A DNA stretch of 64,000 bases from Gaertneriomyces semiglobifer (lineage: Eukaryota; Chytridiomycota; Chytridiomycetes; Spizellomycetales; Spizellomycetaceae): contig JAHLKF010000026.1 in the NCBI GenBank assembly GCA_025558075.1, positions 62,001-126,000 of the forward strand, read 5' to 3'. Of the stretch, positions 49,563-60,983 are shown one piece after another. Made by a program: the position numbers and the translations under genes. Numbering within the stretch: position 1 is the stretch's first letter; each line of letters opens with the position of its first letter. Below the pieces are notes generated by a model that saw nothing but the letters and a program-made list of their open reading frames with translations, made no database searches and was not told the origin of the DNA.

Positions 49563-50198
49563 GGTGTATTCTAACAAAACAGCTTAATGCTGCATTGCAT
49601 CAGTCAATTTTCAAAAACATGACGGGCAACAAGCTGGGACTCTCTTACCAGCAGTAAATACAGCCCTTCCATTCGCAATGGAACTCGGTGGGTGCTCCAA
49701 GGCTTGGCAGATAACCGATTCCAATCCACAGGCGGTCGGCAGTGGCTTCGGGCGGCACACTGGTCTTTGACGAGATTTAGTTGTCCGCGGAGGATCGGAG
49801 AGTCAGGGTATCAGTCAATCGAATCGCGGCATCATATTTAACCCGGACTGAGTTGTTTACGCCGTTTCGTCACCGCAACTACCAAAACCACTTGCTACCT
49901 ACAAAGGCGCCCGTCGTTTGCGTTTTTATACTGAAATAAACGGAAGGAAAATGATTGTAAGACGCTATCAGGCTTGGCGCTGTACGCTGTGTACGCTGCT
50001 GTTTATGGCATTCATGTTTACAAAGACATTTCTCTACCATGAGGGAGTCGAACGACTGCCTGGAATGTGTACAGCGACGGAGACTGTATCAGACTCCAAC
50101 GAACTTGTTCGACAGCATTATTGTACGCTGTAAATAACGCAAACCAAACTAGGTCTCTTCTTTACGCACAAAAAACATTTGAGGGTTGCGAAAGTTTC
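49563..50198. other. Intergenic, no confident gene
   Basis: This is the gap upstream of the histidine kinase. A small plus-strand ORF (ATG at 49951, stop at 50133; hydrophobic CTLLFMAFMFTKTF) could encode a short membrane peptide, but nothing else supports it. Confidence 0.3.
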
Positions 50199-53100
50199 TC
50201 ATGCACCGTGGCCGCTAGCGTACCATCCTAACGGGTATGTTCTAAAATACGTCATTGGATGTAGGACGTCCAGGCCAGTGTCGCGACTCACAGCAGCATC
50301 CGCGTTGACAGTCATGGAAGGCCGGTCGCCAGACCTACTAGCTTCCTCATACTCTCGTCTGTACCAATAGCTTTCCGCGACAGGCGATGCTCCATAGATG
50401 CCTGGCGGGCCTCCCATGCCACCGAGCCCCGTCATCTCGGAGATAGGGCCGGACTGCTGCCAGGCCCCCTGTCCCCAAACGGGCATAACAGAGTGACCCG
50501 ATGGTAAGACGTAGCTCGTCGGGTCTATCCTGTTCGGTATTCCACCGCTCGGAACGCCAGCTGCGGCGTTCCCAAAGGCTACTTGTGACTCGGTGAGGTT
50601 AGCACTGAGACGGCGATGGCCTCCTTCAAAATTGTCAACGTGCACACTAGGAGGCCGGCTTATGTTCATTTTCTTACTTCCATGGCTGGCGCGGAACTCA
50701 TTTTGAGAATATTGGCGATACGCCGCCAAGAAAGCCGGCTGGTGATCCTGACCGTCACGGGTTGTGCCCTCAGCAGCTCCCAGCTCTTCAGACTTGATGA
50801 CTGGAATTACTGCCGACAACGGGGTGTCCTGCCCAACCTGAATTGTGTTACCAAAGGAGAACGCAGGCAATATCCGGGTGAGAAGCGCTCTCGTTGACTC
50901 CAAAACAACTCCATAGCCATAATCCTGTGCCAGTCTTCCGGATGGGCTCAGGGCTAGCTTGGCGGGGTCATGGCGTCCTTTTTTCACTACCGCAGACTTA
51001 ATCTCACATTGCCGCTTGCGCTTCACGCCCTTATTTTCTGTCGGAGCAACCACTAGTGCATCTTCCTCTAGGAAAGTACAGGAGCGGAGAACTTCGATAC
51101 CCTCCATAGCGAATTCTAGTAATCTGACTGATTCCTCGCTGTTACTATCGTCAGCACTTTCAAGCCTGCCTTTCAAAACTCTTAAAGATTCCAGTGCAGC
51201 ATTTATCTCTGCGGTGAAAAAGTCATCCGGTAAAATTGCCCGAGAATGGGAACTATGTGCTCGTAGCAACAATGAAATGATATTCTGCAAGGTCCGCGGG
51301 AAACTCGTAGGATACGACGCAAGATGTGAGCTTAGCTGAGTGACCAGTGCATGAATCACATCTGCACCGAAGACTAGGCTCTCAACTTGTGTCTCTAAGA
51401 GCGGCTCGAGCAGGTTCAATGCTTTGTCCGAGATTGAAGCAATCCGATTTCCCAACAAACTTATAAGGGTAAATAAGACATTCCTCAGATTGTGCCCCTC
51501 AGCGTGGCCTTCAGATACGAGAATCTCAAGTACTCTGACTCCCGGCTCCAACTTCTCCGCATCTCCTTCCTCCAACACGTCGAAGACCGCGAAACAATTT
51601 GCGACAACTAGCAATGCCTCGGCCATCAATGTTCCGACTCGAAACTTTTGCGAATTGAGCAATCGAACAGCAACCAAGCCGTTCGAATGCTGCACACATA
51701 TGTGGAGCAGAGACATATACTGCATGACGGTGGAGAGGCAATACTGGATATCATCGACTGGGCTTCCAGTCGAAGTCGGCTGTAAATGTGAAGCAATCAT
51801 TGCTTTCAACACTCGGATCATCTGTCGTATCTCTTCTAACAACATGGACGCAATCATATATGAGAACTCTAGATTTTCCCTCAGCTCAACGGTTGCCGCG
51901 CGGGAATCTTCCCCATCCTGGCTTGTGCGCGCGCGCGAGGTACCGAGGTCGAGACCCATGAACTTCTCAATAAGTTGCACCATTCCTGGCCACACCTGAC
52001 GCCCTCCTAGGGACGCACATTTCATAAACTCCGCTAATTGCGAACGATTTCCGCGTAATGCGTTAGCCCAATATCTGCGCAATGCGTGTGCTTTATTACT
52101 CGACCACCAATCCATGGACGGTATCAATCGTCGCAAAAGTGCAATAGCAGATGGTATCAGTTCGGGTTTACTCATCGCGGTCGACAAGAGCCCATCCAAC
52201 ACTACACGCAACGGAACCGAGTAGGCAGGAAACACGCCGATGGACTCCTTGGCATCAACCTCTCCGGCAGCTCCTGTGTCAGCGATAGCGATGGAACAGA
52301 GTGCTTCAAATACCTCCTCTACTTGCGAGTCCCATCGCCGCGTGCCCCAACAATCGTACGCACCTAATACCGATGACGGCAATAGCGCAAGCGCTGTTCT
52401 TGGCTCTTCCGGCTTGCAAATGTTAGGTACGCCGCTATCGTCCGGTAGTTGAATACTTATTGCAACGGGCAATTTTGCTGTGTTGATCTTACGAACCGAG
52501 TATATCTCAATAAGCCCTCTCAGCGCTGCCAATGTGAGGTGAATCAGACGGGCGAGGCTGGATTGGCGCTTGCTACGCTCCAAAGGTATTTCAAAAGGTC
52601 CGGTTGCGGTTGATTTGGCGAGCTCGTCTACAAAGCTGTCAAGCAAGCTGGTCATCAAAGGCATAATGCAGACCTCATTCAGTTGTCCGCCAGCGATGTC
52701 ACCGCTCCATTGCATCAACTCCTCTAAACCTGTTTGCGTACTTGTGGCCCGCACCACCAGACTCAACGCCATTGTAAGGCGCGCAACCCCTTCATCGAAA
52801 TGGTCCCGCGCGCCAAGACCGTCAGCCAGACGTTTATTCGCCAGCAGATTTAAGATACCACCAACTCCCTTACGAAAGTAGACCGCAAGAGTGGAAGCAC
52901 CGGCCGCTACAGTTGGTGGATCAGTGGGCGCCTGTTCACTGATGCATTTCAATGATGCCTTTGAAAGTTGGATAGTGGCAGTCGACAAAATGGTGGACAA
53001 CAACGCGGATGTCACAGCAATCGCGTCCATCTTAACAGAATCCAAATCCTGGCGAGTGTGCCACGTCAAGAGAGGCTGAAGCGCTGCTTCGGTCACCAAT

Positions 53101-54513
53101 GAATGTATTATAGCCTGAGCAGTGACTGCGGTTGACAAAAGCTCCGCGCACATGAACAACAACGCGGTAGTGGGAGATTTGATGAATCGCTGCACTCTTC
53201 TTTTGGCATCAAAGTGCGCGATGAGCACAACCACCAGCTGTGTGGTGTCTTCAATCCGAGGCCGTATGTCAAAACCGTCCTTGCTGCCTTCTACCGTAGT
53301 GCGCGTTTCGGTCACGCGGTTAACGAGCAGGATGTCGTAATACCCAGGTACGTCCTTTGTTATCTCCCGTGGTAGATTACTCGCACTCCAAGTGTTTATC
53401 CCGCAAGCAGATCCGAGCGCGAGCAGCCAGTCGGGTGCCACGTCGTTGTTTTCGAAGAGGAGGTTAAAGCTCGTCGCATCTCGCATTAAAAACCAGAATA
53501 GAGCAGACACAGCTTGAGTGAACTGCCCAGCGTCAGTGCGTATGGATAAAGCATGAATCAGTAACGTGGAGCACGCTGGCAAAACGTCATAGTACCGGAG
53601 GTAGCCCAGTAGGTGCCCAGTAAACTCTTGCGATTCAAGTATTGTCATCATAATGGTTAATTGCCGGTTGAGTTCGCGTGCTACCCTGTTGTTAGGTTGT
53701 TCCAGAGAGCTATCGCTGAGGGTATGTGGTACGTGCATTTCGCTTTGCGCAATGTTCAATTGGTCCACATTGTGGTTCGCAGATAGGCTGTTAGCCAACT
53801 CCTTAATCTGTAAACAAGCGTCCGCTAGGGACAAGATTTCCACCAGATTCACTAATGGATCCATTTTCCCAATCCGGCTTCGATTTCCCCGTGTCAAGAA
53901 AAGCGGCAAGATATGCTGTTGGTAGAGCGTGACCGGTTCCGCAGACGATGGTGAGCCAAGCATATAATCAGCAATGGCAGGTTCACTGATACAGACGCAT
54001 AACGTCCGAAGTATAACTGATTGATATGAGCTTGTGAGACTACGATTTGACAATAGAGAGACAAGGGAGGAGAAAATGTTTCTCGTAACGGCGTGACTCA
54101 TCATTGGCCCCAAGAAGGAAACAAGTGCTGCTAAGCCGTGGGCACCCTGACGGAATAACTCTGCGTTCTCGTGTACATATTAGTTATTTGAATAACTGAT
54201 CGGAGAAAGACTCGTCCATTTACAAACCGCACAGCTCCTTGTGACTTTTACCGACATCTCAATCACGTCCAGAGTACCTTCGAGGCATCCCCCTGCTTGA
54301 TGGAGTCAGGAAAGAGCAGACGACCATGATGAACGCGATAACGTAACCTGTTTCTAACTTCTGCAATTCTTCTCTCCATAAGTCCTCAAGTATCCGCCCA
54401 TCGACCTTGCTATGTCCTGCGATCACACCTTCAACATACCGATGCAACGGTGTGATTCCGGCCTCTTCCGAAACAAAATTGACTCCCGAATGCAGGCCGT
54501 TCGCACACGACAT
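50199..54513 (-). CDS. Large helical-repeat nuclear protein, unidentified
   Basis: Exons 54513-54348, 54292-54228 and 54158-50199 give 1396 aa. Most of the protein is alpha-helical with ARM/HEAT-like periodicity (for example RNIFSSLVSLLSNRSLTSSY, LRNVLFTLISLLGNRIASIS, KALNLLEPLLETQVESLV). Near residue 1180 there is a nuclear-signal-like KGVKRKRQ, and the last 150 residues are Gly/Pro/Tyr-rich and disordered. I do not recognise the family with confidence. A Virilizer-type m6A-writer scaffold is a candidate from the layout (helical repeats, late basic signal, low-complexity tail), but the Virilizer N-terminal domain is not seen; nucleoporin-like scaffolds are an alternative. The small 65-nt middle exon is the weakest join. 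Confidence 0.72.
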
Positions 54514-54969
54514 GGCCCTGCCTTGTTTACCAGTCGATGAAACTTCGTCGATTAAGAATCTTTACGCAGTAAGCATCAACTGGTTTCGACCAGGCTTTTT
54601 ACCCGTACGTAAACAAATTCGTTGTACCCCAAGGTATTTCGGCTTCAGGCCCTGTCAATATGTCAGCACGCGCAAGGGTTTATGTTGTGGCGTTCTCACT
54701 GTCGATCATTTTCTCACTGACACGGCCTTGACTTCGTTATTGGTTACGCGTCAATGAGCTGGAATTGACACCTTCACAGACAGCCAGGCTACGGACGTCG
54801 ACCAACGAGCAATTTTTGAGTTCGGGAGACGAACGAAACGTTGTAGCCGTCTCAAAAGTAAATACCCGTCCATTTGAGGTAACATGCGAATGCGCAGTGA
54901 TGATTACAAGACGCTCATATGTACATAGCCCGTCGTACCAAACGGAAATCTTTCCTCTCCAAAATCAGT
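54514..54969. other. Intergenic, nothing recognised
   Basis: Lies between the start of the helical-repeat gene and the end of the glyoxalase II gene, both minus strand. No supportable ORF or RNA. Confidence 0.4.
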
Positions 54970-56130
54970 TCACTTGAACTGATTCTTCATGGTTCTCAGA
55001 GTACCCATCACCTCGATAGCGCTGGCATCGTCAGAAAGCCCAGCGGCTTTCCTAACCGCGGGCATATTGACTCTCATGAAAGGGTTGATCTCAAATTCCT
55101 CCCCAATGGTTGAGGGTACGGTGCAAGGGTGCGAGTCGCACCAGACCAATTTTTGGGTCACAACTTCATTGGATGGCTCGACGTGTTGCGCGAACTTCAA
55201 ATTCGACTAAATAGGAAGCCTCAGCACGGGGGTGAAAAGCGCCGTGTATACCTAATTCTCAGATGCGCACCTTGGTATATTCATGGCCACAGTAAACTTT
55301 GGTGTCCTTTGGAAGTTTCCCCAGTGTGTCAATCAAGGCCTCATGCATCTCCTTTGCTCCACCCTCGAAAAACCTGCCACACCTGTTGAATATGCTGATT
55401 AATGGCGCATCACCTTCCCGTGTCCAGCTCAGTGTCCTCACCCCGCAATGAAGAGGGTGTCACCCGTGAATACAGCCTTTTCGCCGCTTTTGGGATCGAC
55501 GACGTAGAAGCAAATGGATCCACTATAAAGTAGCAATGCTTAGATCCATGTGAACTGCTAGCACAATATCGTCGCGCTAACCTGGTATGGCATGGCGTAA
55601 ATAACGGTGTTACCTCCAAATTCCCCATCTTGAACTTCTGCTCATCGCGGACGTTGTCAGTAAGCCCGTAGATCCGGTCATCGCCGCCCCAAACTTTCAA
55701 GCCAGAGCGGTTCCGAAGGAGTTCCTCATTTCCTCCGGCATGATCCAAGTGATGGTGCTGAATAATGTGGAATGTTAGTTCCTCGCACATGAGCAGCCGG
55801 AACATGGTACCAATGGTACAACGCACACGCACCGTGGTAATGATTCCTGTCAGAGCGGCACCCGATTTGTCGACTACGGGCAATACCTTATGGGGTTCTA
55901 CAGGATCTACTACGGCAGCCTGAACAAAATGTAATTAGCTAGGATCAAGACGTTGAGTTTGACCATTCACATGATACCTTGTTGGTCCCCAAGTCATCAA
56001 TAATCAAGTAGGAATAATTGTCTCCGAGGCATGGAATGGGCGTGATCTTCATTGCGCTAACGGTGCGGCTTGAGAACGAACGTTTAGATATCAATTTCGC
56101 TACTAGTACCCTGCTTGCCGCGAACTTCAT
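54970..56130 (-). CDS. Glyoxalase II (hydroxyacylglutathione hydrolase)
   Basis: Hydrolyses S-D-lactoylglutathione to D-lactate and glutathione, the second step of methylglyoxal detoxification. Exons 56130-55978, 55919-55833, 55757-55582, 55522-55442, 55382-55271 and 55206-54970 give 281 aa. The metallo-beta-lactamase metal motif is intact: [13 protein letters not shown] directly after an intron, then [26 protein letters not shown] and YCGHEYT. The C-terminal glutathione-binding region has the short-form end ([17 protein letters not shown]). The first 26 residues ([20 protein letters not shown]) look like a mitochondrial presequence, and a second Met at 27 starts the conserved enzyme ([17 protein letters not shown]). 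Confidence 0.95.
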
Positions 56131-56219
56131 CGCACTACCGCCAGTAACAACAGTCTTAACTTTCTGACGCGCCGAGCGGTTTTTGCACAATTTCTTTGCA
56201 GCAAGAAACTGGACAGGCC
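56131..56219. promoter_or_regulatory. 89-bp bidirectional promoter region
   Basis: Only 89 bp separate the divergent start codons of glyoxalase II (-) and the tRNA methyltransferase (+), so the two must share or overlap promoter sequence. No TATA box is visible. Confidence 0.6.
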
Positions 56220-57436
56220 ATGATGGACGCAACCACACAAGCAGCTAATGATGCTTCGCAACAAGGTTTGGGAAGACGATCGGAGGAGTCGAAAAAGAAG
56301 GTGGTCTCGTCTGTCAGCGATTTTGGCACACGTTACTTAACGAGCGACGAAGACGTATATGATTTCAACGCATGGTCTGATAAAACCCGGTTCCATTGAC
56401 AAGCTCATCTGTTATTGACAGTTACTTTCAGGGATAACGTAGAATGGGGTGAGGAACAAGAACAAGATGCCCTAGAACTTATAAAGAAACAGTCGGCCGC
56501 CAAAGTCCCGGACGCCGAACAGAGCAAATATCACGAGGGCGCCGCAAACTTTTGGGACCAGTTCTACGAGAAAAATACGAACCGTTTCTTCAAAGATCGG
56601 CACTGGTGAGTGATGTTACTATTATAAAAGCTTCACTGCAGCTGAGACGTCCCTGAAGGCTCCGAGTTGAGTTTCCTGAAATATTCGAAAGGTTGCCGAA
56701 ACACAACGAGGTGGGATTACCCATTCACATTTATGAAGCTTCATGGAATAATGAGCTGATTGTTTGTCGTTGTTCAGGACCGCTTCAATGTTTTCGAGAT
56801 TGGCTGTGGCGCAGGAAATACTGTGTTTCCTTTGCTCCAAGAGGCCGCCGAGTCCAACGTTTTTGTCTTCGCGGCGGACTATTCCAAGGTGGCAGTGGAT
56901 GTTGTAAAGGTTCGAGATATCTGCAATGTTCTCAAGATATATTTCTATTATGCTTACTCATCGGTACTTAGACCCACCCTGACTATAATACCGGAAAATG
57001 CAAGGCGTTCGTATACGATATTACCTCGCCGACGCCGCCTGATATTCCCCCTGCCTCTGTTGATGTTTGCATATGCATTTTTGTGTTGTCCGCATTGCAA
57101 CCGTCCACATGGCGTATAGCCGTGCGCAACATCTGGAACGTATTAAAGCCAGGTGGACTTCTCCTGTTCAGAGATTATGGGCGGTACGATCTCGCGCAGC
57201 TGCGGTTTAAAGGCGGGAGAATGTTGGATGATAATTTCTACATCAGAGGGGATGGCACAAGAGTTTACTTTTTCACAACCGAGGAGGTTGCTGCAATGTT
57301 TAAGGATTTTGAAATGTTACAGAATGCAGTGGACCGAAGGCTGATTGTTAACAGGAGCCGGAAACTGAAAATGTACCGATGCTGGTTACAAGGGAAGTTT
57401 GTAAAGCCTATCGACGGGCGACTGACGGACGCATGA
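56220..57436 (+). CDS. METTL2/Trm140-type tRNA 3-methylcytidine methyltransferase
   Basis: SAM-dependent enzyme making m3C at position 32 of certain tRNAs. Exons 56220-56374, 56432-56605, 56659-56710, 56778-56909 and 56972-57436 give 325 aa. Family blocks are present in order: NAWDNVEWGEEQEQDALELI, NFWDQFYEKNTNRFFKDRHW, FPEIFERL, the SAM motif I FEIGCGAGNTVFPLL, ADYSKVAVDVVK, DVCICIFVLSALQP, LKPGGLLLFRDYGRYDLAQL and YIRGDGTRVYFFTTEEV. Recognition of the FKDRHW-L-x3-FPEIFERL block depends on splicing out 56606-56658. There is no actin-binding N-terminus as in yeast Abp140, so it resembles the animal METTL2/6 form. Confidence 0.94.
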
Positions 57437-57927
57437 TAATTGCACTGAGGTAGCCCTTAGAGTAGCATCAAGGCAATTTTCAAGAACATAGGGTAGACCT
57501 TAGAGATAGAGAGTGTATACGCTCAACCATTTAAAATTTAAAAATTCCCCTTGGTGTCGGGACTAAATTATATCGTCTGCAGGATCGAACCCCGCAGCGC
57601 GCATTATGGAGTTTTCTCGATTTTGTGTCTTTTGACTCGTAGGAAAAAGGGAACATTTGAACATTCGAAGTGGTAAACCTCTTTCTCGCCCATAGCAGCC
57701 TTTCACTCACCGGTGACAATTGGAAATTGACGTCGTACTTTGTTTGAAGGTATCCACGACCTGCTCAGATTGCCGACTCTGGGCTCTATTGCATTGGTGG
57801 TCGTCTAAAATAGAGTACACTGGGAGCAGTAAGGCACACTGGGGCCTTTGCATCACAGAGCAAAAGTAGAACTATGCACATGTGAGAGTATTACTTGGAC
57901 GTCATAGCAGAGGTGCAGGATAAGAGA
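57437..57927. other. Intergenic region with a T-arm-like hairpin
   Basis: On the minus strand at about 57594-57574 there is a 7-bp hairpin (CTGCGGG / CCTGCAG, one G-T pair) with loop GTTCGAT, containing the B-box match GTTCGATCC. No D-arm or anticodon arm was found, so it is not called a tRNA. Nothing else was recognised. Confidence 0.35.
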
Positions 57928-59469
57928 ATGTTGTCTGCACAAGGATATCAACAAAATTCAGGAATCGCCTATGATGACCGGGCTGGGCCTGGGATGCAGC
58001 CTCCAAACGGCGTCGATGGCGCACCAAGCGGATTTCAGATTTCGTTAGACGATGATTCCACAGAAGCAGAACCTGGGTTTGCTGATGCACCCATCGTAGG
58101 CCGGTCACGCGGGCATCAACGAGCAGCGTCTGCCTCTTCGTTAAGCAAATATCGAAGAAGTAGGCGACGACCGCCATCGAACCCTGATCCGTCAGACCTT
58201 CCGGACCTTGTTGAGGACATTGTAGCATCCTTTTCACCAGCAGTGGTTGCTTCGTCGCCGGTGTTAGGCCAGTATCTGGACACAATCCTGTCGCGTTTCG
58301 CTCGCTGGCAGGCGCGTGGTCGTTCTGTCGCAGCGAGCTACGAAGCTGCGTGTATCGGGGGCAAAGTTTTTCTTGACGAGCGGGGGTATCAAAGAGTAGA
58401 TGCAGCCGCAGATTTGGCGGATGAAGCAGTGGCCCGTTTACTAGCGGGCATTGTTGTCGATCGTGTCGACCATACTGCGTCTTCGGAATGGGATGGAGCT
58501 GTTAGAGATAAGGCTATTGCCATTGTTGCTGACGAATTCAAGCAGAAGGCTATTCGAAGAGAGCAGGTACAAGGTATACTTCCGGATACTCCATACTCCT
58601 ACCCAGAAGCGACGCGCCAGCGAGAACAAGCTCCTAGCGATTTCTCGAATACGTTTTCCAAGGATGATGATGCTCTGAGTGGAAGCGCTGTGGAAAGGTG
58701 GCCTGCTCCTTTTACGGAGACTTACAGCCCATACTTGAGCGGCAATGAGTCAGGTGACGGGTTGGGGCAGGCTGGACGGCGACGTGGATTCACGTCCGAG
58801 AAGTCTGTTCAGATTCCGGTCTACAATATATCCCGTCCTGGACCGCCATCAACAGCACCAGGGGTATTTTCTACTGCTCGCAAATCTTCGGCTTCTTCCG
58901 ATTCCAGTATAACTCTCACGCCGGTCTCTCCTTCGTTGAATTACGCAGGGGGCAATCTGCGACGACCATCTCTTAATGAACCGTTTCGTCGCCCGTCTAT
59001 TGCATCAGAGACAGATGCTAGAAGTGGACTATATAGGCCACTTCCTTACGATGGGCTTTTGCCCAGCGGCGTCTTTCGGCGAAGAGGAAGCCGCGAGGAT
59101 GAATTTCTAAGTAGCTCAAGCCCAATTGGCGAGGGTGCTCCGAGAGTACCCAAAGTACCACGAGAACCACTCGTGAAGGGAGTGATACCACAGCGGCTAG
59201 AAAGTCGAGTTATGCTACAGCAACAACAGCAACAGCAGCAGTTCGCACTAGGGGCGAATGCTTTGCCTACAAACGTTCAGCCTAGCATTATTTCACAACC
59301 AGTGGAGCTGCCGAGAGAGGAACCGAAGAAGAACGAGAAAAGAGGTGGGTCGGCCGATGTCGTACTGTTAGGTGGCCCTCCGATACGCAACAAAGACGAC
59401 GCCAAAAAAGAGTCATTGCGAAATCCACGTGGCGAAAGCTCGGGTTGGAAACGCCTACTGAGACCTTGA
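57928..59469 (+). CDS. Uncharacterised 513-aa protein
   Basis: A single open exon from the first ATG (57928) to 59469. The frame is open back to 57895, so a small upstream exon is possible. Residues about 85-230 look folded and helical (LPDLVEDIVASFSPAVVASS, GQYLDTILSRFARWQARGRS, ADLADEAVARLLAGIVVD). The rest is Ser/Pro/Arg-rich and disordered, with many Arg-rich phosphosite-like stretches (RRPSLNEPFRRPSIASE) and a glutamine run near residue 435. No family recognised. The Arg-x-x-Ser motifs suggest a target of AGC-type kinases, which is inference. Confidence 0.65.
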   Translation: MLSAQGYQQNSGIAYDDRAGPGMQPPNGVDGAPSGFQISLDDDSTEAEPGFADAPIVGRSRGHQRAASASSLSKYRRSRRRPPSNPDPSDLPDLVEDIVASFSPAVVASSPVLGQYLDTILSRFARWQARGRSVAASYEAACIGGKVFLDERGYQRVDAAADLADEAVARLLAGIVVDRVDHTASSEWDGAVRDKAIAIVADEFKQKAIRREQVQGILPDTPYSYPEATRQREQAPSDFSNTFSKDDDALSGSAVERWPAPFTETYSPYLSGNESGDGLGQAGRRRGFTSEKSVQIPVYNISRPGPPSTAPGVFSTARKSSASSDSSITLTPVSPSLNYAGGNLRRPSLNEPFRRPSIASETDARSGLYRPLPYDGLLPSGVFRRRGSREDEFLSSSSPIGEGAPRVPKVPREPLVKGVIPQRLESRVMLQQQQQQQQFALGANALPTNVQPSIISQPVELPREEPKKNEKRGGSADVVLLGGPPIRNKDDAKKESLRNPRGESSGWKRLLRP

Positions 59470-59656
59470 GGCCGAACGGCAGGCCTTGCACATGTGGCGT
59501 ATATAGTCGATATTGAAGCTAGGGTTACTGCTAAGTAACGCCATTGTACAAAGGTTATATAGATTTATCATGTATATACAGACGACACTTTTGGAAGCTT
59601 GACCGACGTTATTCGTGAAGTGCACACGACATTTAGCACACTACAGGACGCCAATA

Positions 59657-60261
59657 TTACTGAGGGCGATTAAGAGCAGTGTACCTGTCTCAGGTGTTAA
59701 TGCGATGACAATACGTTCCTTCAAGTAACTCGGAATACTTACGCCTCGTCTACAAAGGCATCGCAATAGATCCTGTCTGCCGCTGATCCATCTGAACTCT
59801 TTTTAGCTTTCCCTTCCGCACCAATGCTCTTCATCGCTGTACATCATTGAATAACAATGCCACAAAGGCTGTGTAGTTTCAACAGCATACCTTCGGCATA
59901 TTGCTCCGATGTTATCCATCCCTTTCCGGTTATATCGAATATGCGAAACAAAGCGGTTAAGTTCTCGCGAGTGAACAGAGTCAGCGACTGCCCTCTGGCA
60001 CGCGCATTGCGCATTTCTTCTAGTTTCCGTGCCAAAAAGTCTCGGGGGTTGTCTACCAAATGATTCAGCATGTTGAGAGGTTTGTGATGAGGAATGACCG
60101 GTTCAAGATATATTACCTGGCCGCTCGTGCAAGACAGCGCATAATAACTGCTGAACAATTTGCGGGACATTGTTCCTGTTCAGAAACTCGGTTGCATCAT
60201 TGATGTTATCTTGCGGGAAGGTTGGCTGTGGCCGGTACAGAGAGCTTATCGACGTCGGCAT
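59657..60261 (-). CDS. EFCAB10-like protein (RIIa dimerisation domain plus EF-hand)
   Basis: Short protein resembling vertebrate EFCAB10, a family with ciliary expression. Inferred exons 60261-60117 and 60052 to about 59891, then two short exons ending with stop codon 59659-59657; about 145 aa. The N-terminus carries an RIIa-type docking/dimerisation helix pair (ATEFLNRNNVPQIVQQLLCA, VLHERPDNPRDFLARKLEE, where the intron splits the DNPRDFL block). A degenerate EF-hand pair follows (LTALFRIFDITGKGWITSEQ). The match to the EFCAB10 order (RIIa, PENPREFL-like block, then LFxxxDxxGxGxITxxQY) is by eye. RIIa domains dock onto AKAP helices, typically in the axoneme radial spoke region. Confidence 0.75.
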
Positions 60262-60983
60262 ATCGTTAGTCTCAACTCGGCATCTCAGTCAAAGAAGTAG
60301 GTTCAGTGAGTTTATTAGTTTGACGCGACAGACGGGTTACGTAATGCTCCGCTATATCAACAAGTGTGAGTCTGTCGCGCTTGCTCGAATCTCCAGGCTT
60401 CCTTTCGTGCGAGCCAGCAGAGGACAGTGCCGCGCTGTTGTAAATCACGACTTCTGTACTGTCCGAAATTGCAGGTGTTTGATCACATTGAGTTGCGGTA
60501 GATTGGTCAGAGCAGTCCGTTCCACCACCGTTGTTGAGGGTAGATATTAGAAGGCTGATTGCTATGTGAATTCAGAGAGAAGACGTGTGTGACAGCTGAA
60601 TCTATGAGAATGAGAAGACGTGGACTAATAGATGAAAATGGCTAGAGAAATGCCGGTGGAAGCAGGTACAGTTAGAAGCTGTGGAAGCTGGGAGCCCTCC
60701 TCGTTTGCGTCTCCCCTTCGCCATTGGTTACCGAGTTGTAAAGACTCATGAGCACAATATCCGCACAAGACTAAAGCAGGCGCACTCAGCAACACAATTG
60801 TCTCCCGTGTGCCTGCGAGAGTAACGTTTTGCCGTGAACATGCCCATCAGAAACCTTTTCTCCCCTGGAAATTTTCTTACTGAAGTGCCAATCGAATTGA
60901 TATTTACGGGCTTGCACTACTATATACATGATTAGCACTCCCAAAACTAAGCCTGCTTATCTGCATTTACGGGAGTCGCTAGA
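60262..60983. other. Intergenic, nothing recognised
   Basis: About 720 bp between two minus-strand genes. The plus-strand ORF spanning 60170-60550 runs antisense into the EFCAB10-like gene and shows no family signal. Confidence 0.4.
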
